Of a stretch of DNA of 64,000 nucleotides, positions 53,074-61,113 are shown in pieces. Position numbers and translations under genes: made by a program. Location of the stretch: NCBI RefSeq assembly GCF_028690125.1, contig NZ_JAQVBV010000022.1:30025-94024 (forward strand), given 5' to 3'. Each line of letters starts with the position of its first letter. The stretch's first letter is position 1. The notes under the pieces are model-generated. The model was not told where the DNA came from, made no database searches, and saw only the letters and a list, made by a program, of their open reading frames with translations. Source of the stretch: Bacteroides sp. (GTDB taxonomy: Bacteria > Bacteroidota > Bacteroidia > Bacteroidales > Bacteroidaceae).

Positions 53074-53820
53074 TTATGGCCTTAAAGTTATACCAAATAC
53101 TAAAAAAGCATCTTCCATACATGGATTCCATATAGCTTGCGCAAATATCGGCAATGAAAATTTATCATTAAACTTTATTGCCGTCATTCCTTTCAAAGCC
53201 ACATTAGTCACGGCAAAACCATTATTATTATACATATTTGCAGCCTTATAAGGAACCGCACCACAAGTAACGTTTAAGTCTACATTCTTCACACTGAAAG
53301 GATAATTCAGTTCCAGATAAGAAGAATAATTCTGTTTCAACTCACCCATATCATTCAGTTTTTTATCTTTTCCTGCAAACATAGTATACCAAGCAATGGA
53401 AAGTGGAAATCTTTCTACGGGCAATGTATAAGACAATCCTGCTTCAAAATGATGACCGGTCTCATGGCTTTCAAAGTTAAAGTACTTATATGCTCCTTCG
53501 CCTTCCCACCACAAATCAGCGACAGTTAAGACAGGTCCTGTTTCTCCAAACTTATAAGCAAGTGTCAGATCCAGCTCCTTACTTCCTCCACTGAAATTGG
53601 TCGAACCCCAAGCTGTTACAGAAAAATGACCTGCACCAAAGCCTAAAGTAGGCTGAAAAGCGGCACCACCACCCTGATACATTCCACGCCAAACATATGA
53701 GCTGACAATATCTCCTTGCACAGTAAACTCCTGAGCTTTCATACTCGTAGTTCCCATCACACACATAGCTACAACAGCTAATGAGCTTAAAATTATCTTT
53801 TTACTAAAATAATTCTTCAT
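53074..53820 (-). CDS. Outer-membrane beta-barrel protein in the kdp operon
   Basis: About 248 residues. Signal peptide (KKIILSSLAVVAMCVMGTTSMKAQ), then amphipathic strands with many Gly, Phe, Tyr and Trp (GDIVSSYVWRGMYQGGGAAFQPTLGFGAG) and a C-terminal FGITLRP strand, as expected of a 12- to 14-strand barrel. It resembles the TorF-like putative porins. Its position between kdpC and the KdpD-like gene suggests a role in potassium entry or osmotic adjustment, not shown by sequence. Start at 53820 instead of 53892: the added residues are not a signal peptide. Confidence 0.75.
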   Translation of the reverse strand: MKNYFSKKIILSSLAVVAMCVMGTTSMKAQEFTVQGDIVSSYVWRGMYQGGGAAFQPTLGFGAGHFSVTAWGSTNFSGGSKELDLTLAYKFGETGPVLTVADLWWEGEGAYKYFNFESHETGHHFEAGLSYTLPVERFPLSIAWYTMFAGKDKKLNDMGELKQNYSSYLELNYPFSVKNVDLNVTCGAVPYKAANMYNNNGFAVTNVALKGMTAIKFNDKFSLPIFAQAIWNPCMEDAFLVFGITLRP

Positions 53821-53937
53821 ATCTTTTATTTTATGTTGTTCTTTAAAAGGCAGCGCCCTGTCCAACCCTGTTTTATTAAAACCGCACAGCACACTTACCG
53901 ATGCGATCCGGCCAGGAACACTGCCATTAATTTTAAT

Positions 53938-54513
53938 TTATTTATTATCTTTTTCTTCAAGTGCGATATTCAATTTCAGCACATTCACTTTTTCTGTTCC
54001 AAACAGTCCCAAAAGTGGTTTCTCAATACTTTCATTTACTATTTCCTTCACTTGTTCTTCTCTTAACCCACGAGCTTGTGCTACTCTTTTTACTTGCACA
54101 TAAGCACATTGCGGAGTTATATTCGGATCGAGTCCGGAGCTACTGGCTGTCACCATTTCAGCAGGTACTTCCCGACGACTCAAGTAAGGATGATGCACAA
54201 GGAAAGTATCAATACGAGCTGCGACCTCATCCAAGTATTCCTGATTAGTAGGTCCTTTGTTACTACCGGATGAACTAGTTGCATCGTAACCGTCGCCTGC
54301 ACAAGAAGGACGTCCCCAGAAATAAATATCTTGTGTAAATACCTGACCAACGTTAGCTGCTCCTACAACCTTGCCATTCAAAGTGGCAACTTCTGCATTT
54401 CCCTTATTAGGACTTGCTACTTGTGCAAACAGCCACAAAACAAGAATATAGAATACTGAGAAAAAGACACAAAAAGCAAGCGTTATTTTGAGTGATTTCA
54501 ATAAAGTTTTCAT
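53938..54513 (-). CDS. kdpC: K+-transporting ATPase subunit C
   Basis: 191 residues. One N-terminal membrane helix (LAFCVFFSVFYILVLWLF) and the periplasmic KdpC fold: FWGRPSCAGDGYDATSSSGSNKGPT, SGLDPNITPQCAYVQVKRVA and LGLFGTEKVNVLKLNIAL. KdpC stabilises the Kdp complex and modulates ATP use. It starts 16 bp after kdpB. Confidence 0.97.
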   Translation of the reverse strand: MKTLLKSLKITLAFCVFFSVFYILVLWLFAQVASPNKGNAEVATLNGKVVGAANVGQVFTQDIYFWGRPSCAGDGYDATSSSGSNKGPTNQEYLDEVAARIDTFLVHHPYLSRREVPAEMVTASSSGLDPNITPQCAYVQVKRVAQARGLREEQVKEIVNESIEKPLLGLFGTEKVNVLKLNIALEEKDNK

Positions 54514-54529
54514 TGCTATTGTTTTTTAA

Positions 54530-56563
54530 TTAAAAGAATAAACCCACTAATAAGTCAATTAATTTGATTCCAACGAAAGGAACAATTATACCACCTACAC
54601 CATAGATCAGTAAGTTACGGCGAAGCAATGCACTCGCACCAATTGGTTTGTACTGCACACCACGCAGAGCTAACGGAATCAGGATTGGAATAATAATGGC
54701 ATTAAAGATTACGGCTGACAAGATAGCACTTTCAGGACTATGCAAGTGCATAATGTTCAAGGCTGCCAATTCAGGAATTGCGACCATAAACAATGCCGGA
54801 ACAATAGCAAAATACTTAGCCACGTCGTTGGCGATAGAGAAGGTAGTCAGCGTGCCACGAGTCATCAACAGTTGCTTACCGATTTCTACAATCTCAATCA
54901 GCTTGGTCGGATCGTTATCCAAATCGACCATATTACCTGCTTCCTTCGCTGCCTGTGTACCGCTATTCATAGCTACACCCACATTCGCCTGTGCCAGTGC
55001 CGGAGCATCATTGGTACCATCTCCCATCATCGCTACAAGCTTACCGGCTTGCTGCTCCTTCTTGATGTATTCCATCTTATCTTCAGGTTTAGCTTCTGCA
55101 ATGAAATCGTCCACACCTGCTTTTTCAGCAATGTATTTAGCAGTCAGCGGATTATCACCTGTCACCATCACCGTCTTCACTCCCATCTTGCGCAGACGTT
55201 CAAAACGCTCCTGAATTCCCGGTTTAATAATGTCTTGCAACTCGATAACACCTGTTACTTTCAGATTAACACAGACAACCAGAGGAGTACTGCCATTGCT
55301 AGAAATAGCAGCAATAACGTTTTCTACTTCTTTTGGAAATTTATTTCCCGCACTCTCCGCAATCTTACGGATAGCATCAAAAGCACCTTTACGTATCTGT
55401 GTGCCATCTGCCAAATTTACACCGGAACATTTAGTTTCAGCCGTAAACTTAATCATGTGAGCTCCTGTTGTATTGAGGTTACGCATCCTGATACCGGTTT
55501 CTCGTCCTAATTCTACGATAGACTTACCTTCCGGAGTCTCATCAGACAAAGAAGAGAGTAAACAAGTCTCTACAAAATCATGTAGTTCAACATTCGGAGC
55601 ACAATGGAAATGAGTAGCTTTACGGTTACCAATCGTGATAGTGCCTGTTTTATCCAGTAATAGGGTATCAATATCACCGGCTGTTTCTACTGCTTTACCC
55701 GATTTCGTAATCACATTGGCACGAAGCGCACGATCCATACCGGCAATGCCGATAGCAGATAAAAGTCCACCGATAGTCGTCGGAATTAAACAAACGAACA
55801 ATGAGATTAAAGAAGCAATGGTGATAACAGTATTGCTATAATCAGCAAACGGTTTCAACGTTACACACACAATGACAAAAACAAGCGTGAAACCAGCCAA
55901 AAGAATAGTTAATGCTATCTCATTCGGTGTTTTCTGCCGCGAAGCACCCTCTACCAGTGCAATCATCTTATCCAAAAAACTTTCTCCCGGTTGGGTAGTC
56001 ACCATTACTTTTATTTGATCGGATAATACTTTCGTACCACCTGTTACGGAACTTTTATCTCCACCCGCTTCACGAATTACGGGAGCAGATTCACCGGTAA
56101 TGGCACTTTCATCGATAGAAGCCAATCCTTCAATAATCTCACCGTCGGACGGAATCACATCTCCGGCTTCACAAACGAACACATCTCCCTTTTTCAGTTG
56201 TGAAGAACTCACGGAAACAATCTTATTTCCTTCCAACTTTTTGGCAGGTGTCTCTTCACGTGTCTTACGCAAACTATCTGCCTGCGCCTTGCCGCGTGCC
56301 TCTGCAATGGCTTCGGCAAAGTTGGCAAACAATAGTGTAATAAACAGGATAATAAACACTGCTATATTATAACCAAACGAGCCTTGCGAAGGATTAACAA
56401 TGGAGTAAAGTGTTACGAACAACATAACTGCCGTTGCCACTTCCACCGTAAACATAATCGGGTTCTTTATCATCATCCGTGGATTCAGCTTCACAAATGA
56501 TTGTTTTAAACTTTCTACAACTTGCTCCTTTGGAAACAAAGAAGCTGACTTATTATATTTCAT
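54530..56563 (-). CDS. kdpB: K+-transporting P-type ATPase catalytic subunit
   Basis: 677 residues, normal KdpB length. Actuator TGES (AITGESAPVIREAGGD), phosphorylation motif LLLDKTGTITIG, nucleotide-binding KGAFDAIRK and hinge MVTGDNPLTAKYIAEKAGVDDF, GDGTNDAPAL, and seven membrane segments. It hydrolyses ATP to drive K+ uptake through KdpA at low external potassium. It begins 18 bp after kdpA. Confidence 0.98.
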   Translation of the reverse strand: MKYNKSASLFPKEQVVESLKQSFVKLNPRMMIKNPIMFTVEVATAVMLFVTLYSIVNPSQGSFGYNIAVFIILFITLLFANFAEAIAEARGKAQADSLRKTREETPAKKLEGNKIVSVSSSQLKKGDVFVCEAGDVIPSDGEIIEGLASIDESAITGESAPVIREAGGDKSSVTGGTKVLSDQIKVMVTTQPGESFLDKMIALVEGASRQKTPNEIALTILLAGFTLVFVIVCVTLKPFADYSNTVITIASLISLFVCLIPTTIGGLLSAIGIAGMDRALRANVITKSGKAVETAGDIDTLLLDKTGTITIGNRKATHFHCAPNVELHDFVETCLLSSLSDETPEGKSIVELGRETGIRMRNLNTTGAHMIKFTAETKCSGVNLADGTQIRKGAFDAIRKIAESAGNKFPKEVENVIAAISSNGSTPLVVCVNLKVTGVIELQDIIKPGIQERFERLRKMGVKTVMVTGDNPLTAKYIAEKAGVDDFIAEAKPEDKMEYIKKEQQAGKLVAMMGDGTNDAPALAQANVGVAMNSGTQAAKEAGNMVDLDNDPTKLIEIVEIGKQLLMTRGTLTTFSIANDVAKYFAIVPALFMVAIPELAALNIMHLHSPESAILSAVIFNAIIIPILIPLALRGVQYKPIGASALLRRNLLIYGVGGIIVPFVGIKLIDLLVGLFF

Positions 56564-56581
56564 ATCTTCTCTAATTCAGTA

Positions 56582-58288
56582 TTACAAACTAAAATGTTCA
56601 GCAATCGTACTTAAAGCGTGTACCGGGAAGAATGACAGAGCAGCAATAATGAAAATAACAGCAAATGTCATCACTCCAAAGGTCACTGTATCAGTTTTCA
56701 ATGTACCGGCACTTTCCGGAATAAACTTCTTTTGAGCTAGTAAGCCGGCTATTGCAACCTGTCCTATAATAGGTAAGAAACGACTGAGAATTAATACAAT
56801 ACCACACGTCCAATTCCAGAAATAGGTATTATCACCCAATCCTTCAAAACCAGAACCATTGTTGGCTGCACAAGAAGTATATTCATAAAGTTGTTCACTT
56901 AATCCATGGAATCCCGGATTATTCAGCCAACCGCCTTCACTTGCCACAAAGTCTGGATGATGTACATATAGATAACTAGATATTGCAGTAAATACAAGAA
57001 TTACAAACGGATGAAGCAGAGCAACAATGGTAGCAATCTTCATTTCACGAGCTTCCACTTTTTTTCCAAGGAATTCCGGCGTACGTCCCACCATCAAACC
57101 ACTGATGAATACAGCGATAATAATAAAGGTATAATAGTTCATCCATCCCACACCGACGCCACCAAACCAAGTGTTAATCTGCATATTCAGCATTTCCATC
57201 ATACCAGATAGCGGCATTGTTGAATCGTGCATACCATTTACGGAACCATTGGAAGTAACTGTAGTGGTAATACTCCAAAGAGCTGTTGCGGCAGAGCCCA
57301 GACGTACCTCTTTACCTTCCATTGCGCCATTATCCTGAGCAATTCCCATTTCATCAATACGAGGATTACCTCCCATTTCCTGACTAACATTGATACAAAC
57401 ACCTGCCAGATAAGCAAAGAGCATAACTCCAAAGATAATATATCCCAGTTTCCTTCTACGTGTATAAAATCCCAGTGCAAGTACCATAGCCATCGGAATA
57501 ATCAGAATAGACCAACATTCTGCAATGTTTGTCAGGTAAGTCGGATTTTCCAACGGGTGGGATGAATTCACCCCGAAATAACCACCACCATTCGTACCCA
57601 ACTGCTTAATAGGAACAATCGCCGCTGTAGGACCTTGCGATACCATTTGTTCCTGACCCTCAAGCGTTGTCACGTTCATCTTTCCATCAAATCCCATTGG
57701 AGTTCCCTGAAGAATCAGAATAAAACCTACAATCAGAGAAAGTGGTAATAAAATACGTGTACAGCTTATTACCAGAAACTGCCAAAAGTTACCAATAGTC
57801 TTAGTTGTTTTAGCAGCAATACTTTTCATAATACCTGCCATTGCAGCCATACCGGTTGCAGCTGTAATAAACTGGAAGAGCATGATGACAAACAACTGAG
57901 TAAAATAGGTCAATCCACTCTCACCGCTATAATGTTGCAGATTACAATTGACCATAAAACTAATACAGGTATTGAAAGCCTGGTCGGGAGTCTGTGGTCC
58001 GTTTCCATCCGGATTCAACGGTAACCATCCTTGCGAAACCAATAACACCATACCCCACACAAACCAGAAAGCATTCAGAATTAATAATGCTTTCAAGAAC
58101 TGCTTCCAGGTCATTTCTTCGTTCGGATTGATCCCACATACCTTATATATCACCCTCTCAATAGGAGCCATAAAGTCCGACCAAGTCTTTTCTCCCTTAT
58201 AAACCTTTGCAATGTATTTTCCTAACGGATAGGCCAAAACCACCATCAGAGCAATTTGCAAAACTACGCCTAAAATTTCTGTGTTCAT
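56582..58288 (-). CDS. kdpA: K+-transporting ATPase channel subunit
   Basis: 568 residues with ten membrane segments. Selectivity-loop equivalents appear as SFMVNCNLQHYSGE, QLGTNGGGYFGVNSSHPLENP, LGSAATALWSITTTVTSNGSVNGMHD and YTSCAANNGSGFEGLG, all four of the KdpA repeats. It passes K+ to the cytoplasm coupled to KdpB. It follows kdpF by 23 bp. Confidence 0.98.
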   Translation of the reverse strand: MNTEILGVVLQIALMVVLAYPLGKYIAKVYKGEKTWSDFMAPIERVIYKVCGINPNEEMTWKQFLKALLILNAFWFVWGMVLLVSQGWLPLNPDGNGPQTPDQAFNTCISFMVNCNLQHYSGESGLTYFTQLFVIMLFQFITAATGMAAMAGIMKSIAAKTTKTIGNFWQFLVISCTRILLPLSLIVGFILILQGTPMGFDGKMNVTTLEGQEQMVSQGPTAAIVPIKQLGTNGGGYFGVNSSHPLENPTYLTNIAECWSILIIPMAMVLALGFYTRRRKLGYIIFGVMLFAYLAGVCINVSQEMGGNPRIDEMGIAQDNGAMEGKEVRLGSAATALWSITTTVTSNGSVNGMHDSTMPLSGMMEMLNMQINTWFGGVGVGWMNYYTFIIIAVFISGLMVGRTPEFLGKKVEAREMKIATIVALLHPFVILVFTAISSYLYVHHPDFVASEGGWLNNPGFHGLSEQLYEYTSCAANNGSGFEGLGDNTYFWNWTCGIVLILSRFLPIIGQVAIAGLLAQKKFIPESAGTLKTDTVTFGVMTFAVIFIIAALSFFPVHALSTIAEHFSL

Positions 58289-58311
58289 ACTTTTACCTTA
58301 TACTGTGTAAT

Positions 58312-58392
58312 TTAAAACTTCTCGGGTCTGATGAGTACATACATCAAATAACCGAAGATTCCAATACCTAATACAAATAGTGCTGTGTACAT
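58312..58392 (-). CDS. kdpF: KdpF small subunit, 26 residues
   Basis: A 26-codon frame, MYTALFVLGIGIFGYL then MYVLIRPEKF. One hydrophobic helix followed by a basic end with RPE(K)F, the typical KdpF pattern (...L.RPERF). KdpF stabilises KdpFABC in the membrane. The ATG is preceded by AAGGAGAATTAATTT, a good Shine-Dalgarno site. Too short for standard ORF calling, easily missed. Confidence 0.93.
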   Translation of the reverse strand: MYTALFVLGIGIFGYLMYVLIRPEKF

Positions 58393-58411
58393 AAATTAAT
58401 TCTCCTTTTCA

Positions 58412-58507
58412 TTAAATCTTTTCAAACCAATCAACACATTTCCAAAATAGCCAGAAACAAGCGATACCGCTTAACAGACAAAAAATGAATGATAGTGTAA
58501 TTTCCAT
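58412..58507 (-). CDS. 31-residue single-helix membrane peptide, first gene of the kdp operon
   Basis: A 31-codon frame starting MEITLSFIFCLLSGIACFWL and ending WFEKI. Hydrophobic residues 4-22 form one membrane helix, with two Cys and four aromatic residues, and a charged C-terminus. It lies about 39 nt after a predicted sigma-54-type transcription start and 19 bp before kdpF, so it opens the operon. I do not recognise a family. It may be an additional small subunit or regulator of the Kdp pump, by analogy with KdpF. The start has a purine-rich AAGTAAGAAG upstream. Confidence 0.6.
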   Translation of the reverse strand: MEITLSFIFCLLSGIACFWLFWKCVDWFEKI

Positions 58508-58556
58508 CTTCTTACTTTTTATACGATTTACTATTAAAATTACTTGCCATGTATTA

Positions 58557-58572
58557 TGCTAAATGTGTGCCA
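58557..58572 (-). promoter_or_regulatory. Sigma-54-type promoter candidate of the kdp operon
   Basis: Minus strand TGGCACACATTTAGCA follows TGGCACG-N4-TTGCA with the GG and GC dinucleotides at the correct ten-base spacing; only one core position differs (TAGCA for TTGCA), plus the G after TGGCAC. No Bacteroides TAnnTTTG box lies between it and the first gene. Confidence 0.5.
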
Positions 58573-58655
58573 CAAAAAGAGAAGCGCATATAATACATTA
58601 TAATTCAATCACATACAGCAATAAAGATCATTTATTACTCACTAAAACACCCTTT

Positions 58656-58750
58656 CATTTTGAAAAAGAGTACTCTATTTTGGAAAAGAAACTTTACGGA
58701 AAGAGAATAGATTCAAATACCCCCAAAATGAAAGGATACTCCCATTTTGG
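58656..58750. promoter_or_regulatory. Repeated CAAAATG half-sites between kdp and otsAB, possible enhancer
   Basis: CCAAAATG-N12-CATTTTGG (58723-58730, 58743-58750) is a perfect dyad. Two more half-sites, CATTTTG (58656-58662) and TATTTTGG (58676-58683), lie on the kdp side with the shared GAGTACTC/ATACTCC core. An inverted CCTTTCATTTTG/CAAAATGAAAGG pair links the two clusters. They sit about 110-205 bp upstream of the predicted kdp start, the usual place for activators of sigma-54 promoters. Confidence 0.5.
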
Positions 58751-58822
58751 TATGTTTGTCATAAGCACGTTTATTCATCTAACAGTTTGATCATTAACGC
58801 ATAACTGAATTTTAAAGCCGGT

Positions 58823-58838
58823 TGGTATATACTTTGCC
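58823..58838 (+). promoter_or_regulatory. Promoter candidate of otsAB
   Basis: TATACTTTGCC contains a near -7 box (TACTTTGC) 13 bp before the otsAB ATG. The same bases, TGGTATATACTTTGC, also show a weak sigma-54 pattern. Either way transcription would start within a few bases of the ATG, giving almost no leader. Confidence 0.35.
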
Positions 58839-58849
58839 TATTAATAAGT

Positions 58850-61108
58850 ATGAAACTTTATATTATAGCAAACAGATTACCCGTAAAAGTAGCCAACCCT
58901 GATGGGAACTTCGTCTTTACACGTAGTGAAGGCGGATTGGCTACAGGATTAGATTCTCTTGAAACCCCTTATGAAAAACATTGGATAGGCTGGTCGGGAA
59001 TATGTACAAACGATGAAAAAGACAGGCAAGAAATAAGCATCAAGCTGCAAGAAATGAATTTTCATCCGGTATTTTTATCCGATACAAATATTAAAAACTA
59101 CTATGAAGGATATAGTAACAGTACAATCTGGCCCCTCTGCCATTACTTCTTTGCATATACTTTATATAGAAACTGCTTTTGGCAATCTTATCAAGAAGTC
59201 AATCAACTTTTTTGCGAAGAAATATGCCGACTGGTACAACCCGGAGATAAAGTATGGATACAAGACTATCAATTAATGTTGCTCCCCGGTATGTTAAGAA
59301 AAAAACATCCGGATCTTTGTATCGGATATTTCCATCATATCCCATTCCCTTCCTACGAACTCTTCCGTATTTTACCGGAACGTGCTGAGATTCTGAAGGG
59401 ATTATTAGGAGCAGACTTCATCGCATTCCATACTCACGATTATATGCGTCACTTTATCAGTGCAGTAGAACGTGTACTTCACATCGACTTTAAACTCGAT
59501 GAAGTACAGTTCAATAACCGCACAATAAGAGTAGACGCATTGCCAATGGGAATAAATTATGAACTTTATCACAAAGCATCCGGTAACCCTGAAGTAAAAC
59601 AAGCAATCGACCGGACCCGAAAATTATTCGGAAATCATAAACTGATTTTATCAGTAGATAGACTCGATTATAGTAAAGGCATCCTGCATCGTCTGCAAGG
59701 TTTTGCAACTTTCCTCAAACATCATCCTGAATACCACGGCAAAGTGACATTAGCAATGGTAATTGTCCCTTCACGCGATCATGTAGGTAGTTATGCCGAA
59801 CTGAAAACCAGAATTGATGAAGAAATTGGTGCCATTAATGGGTGTTATTCCACTATGAACTGGACACCCGTTTGTTACTTTTACCATAGTTTTTCACTTG
59901 AACAACTTACTGCCATGTATTATGTAGCCGATATTGCGTTGGTAACACCACTTCGCGACGGTATGAATCTGGTTGCCAAAGAATATGTAGCCACCAAACA
60001 CCAAAATCCCGGTGTGCTCATTCTTAGCGAAATGGCAGGTGCTGCTACGGAAATGACTGATGCTATTCAAATTAATCCAAATGATACGGAACAAATAGAA
60101 AATGCTATTTGCAAAGCTCTTGAAATGCCGATAGAAGAGCAGAAAAGAAGAATTCAACGTATGCAAAACATTTTATCCGTGCAAACCATAAACAAATGGG
60201 CTGCTGACTTCGTAAATGAAATGAATACAACTTATACAAAAAATGAATGGTTACGGAAAAAACATATTACCTCCAATACTATCGCACAAATTAAGTCGAA
60301 ATACAACGAAGCCAAACAACGACTTTTTCTTTTGGATTATGACGGAACTTTAGCCGCTCTTAAACCACATCCGGAAGATGCCCAACCAACACCGGAACTG
60401 ATTGCCCTTTTGCAACAATTGAGTAGTGATCCTACCAACCACGTTGTTATCAATAGCGGTCGGGACCACATTACTCTGGAAAAATGGCTGGGTTCTCTAC
60501 CTATTTCCATGGCTGCCGAGCACGGAGCATTTTACAAAGAAAACGGAGGATGGCATAAGAATATAGAGAAAACGGAATGGGGAACAGGCATTCTATCCAT
60601 ATTACAGATGTTCGTAGAAAGAACGCCACAATCGCGACTGGAAATAAAAGAGACAGCTCTAGCTTGGCATTATCGCGAAAGTGATGCCTGGTTGGGAAGT
60701 CTGAGGGCACAACAATTGGTCAGTGCATTAGTATCTATATGTACCAGACAAAAGCTACAAATCCTACAAGGCAACAAAGTAGTCGAGATTAAATCACCCG
60801 ATTATAACAAAGGCTCTGAAGTAAGCCGTCTCCTATCTGATCAACATTATGACTTCATCCTAGCAATGGGAGATGACACTACTGACGATGATATGTTTCA
60901 AGCTGTTCCTACAAATGCCTTCACCATAAAAATAGGCACTGTATCGGAAGCAGCTAATTATAATCTGTCTGCCCAAACAGATGTACTCTTTTTCCTACAA
61001 GCCATTCTTAGCAAACAAAAAATGACAGTAACAGATGAAAAGAGTAAAAACCTTTTCGTTTCTGCTTTCAGCTTTTTCAAAGACTTATTAAAAAATAACC
61101 CAAAATAA
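58850..61108 (+). CDS. otsAB: Fused trehalose-6-phosphate synthase / phosphatase
   Basis: 752 residues. The first about 470 are a GT20 trehalose-6-phosphate synthase: NRLPVKV at the start, the SEGGLATGLDSL loop, WIQDYQLMLLPGMLR, and RDGMNLVAKEYVA. The rest (about 490-752) is a HAD-type trehalose-6-phosphatase with LDYDGTLAAL and GDDTTDDDMF. The fusion makes trehalose from UDP- or other NDP-glucose and glucose-6-phosphate, a compatible solute. It is divergent from the kdp operon and followed 5 bp later by a GH15 gene. Confidence 0.95.
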   Translation: MKLYIIANRLPVKVANPDGNFVFTRSEGGLATGLDSLETPYEKHWIGWSGICTNDEKDRQEISIKLQEMNFHPVFLSDTNIKNYYEGYSNSTIWPLCHYFFAYTLYRNCFWQSYQEVNQLFCEEICRLVQPGDKVWIQDYQLMLLPGMLRKKHPDLCIGYFHHIPFPSYELFRILPERAEILKGLLGADFIAFHTHDYMRHFISAVERVLHIDFKLDEVQFNNRTIRVDALPMGINYELYHKASGNPEVKQAIDRTRKLFGNHKLILSVDRLDYSKGILHRLQGFATFLKHHPEYHGKVTLAMVIVPSRDHVGSYAELKTRIDEEIGAINGCYSTMNWTPVCYFYHSFSLEQLTAMYYVADIALVTPLRDGMNLVAKEYVATKHQNPGVLILSEMAGAATEMTDAIQINPNDTEQIENAICKALEMPIEEQKRRIQRMQNILSVQTINKWAADFVNEMNTTYTKNEWLRKKHITSNTIAQIKSKYNEAKQRLFLLDYDGTLAALKPHPEDAQPTPELIALLQQLSSDPTNHVVINSGRDHITLEKWLGSLPISMAAEHGAFYKENGGWHKNIEKTEWGTGILSILQMFVERTPQSRLEIKETALAWHYRESDAWLGSLRAQQLVSALVSICTRQKLQILQGNKVVEIKSPDYNKGSEVSRLLSDQHYDFILAMGDDTTDDDMFQAVPTNAFTIKIGTVSEAANYNLSAQTDVLFFLQAILSKQKMTVTDEKSKNLFVSAFSFFKDLLKNNPK

Positions 61109-61113
61109 TCATC

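Noticed and set aside
54740..55510. 256-codon open frame on the plus strand
   Set aside because: It lies entirely antisense to kdpB, is rich in His/Cys/Ser as expected of a reverse shadow, and has no promoter or ribosome site.
58823..58838. Sigma-54 promoter for otsAB
   Set aside because: The GG/GC spacing fits, but other core positions deviate and the same bases form a near -7 box for the housekeeping sigma factor; left as an ambiguous promoter.
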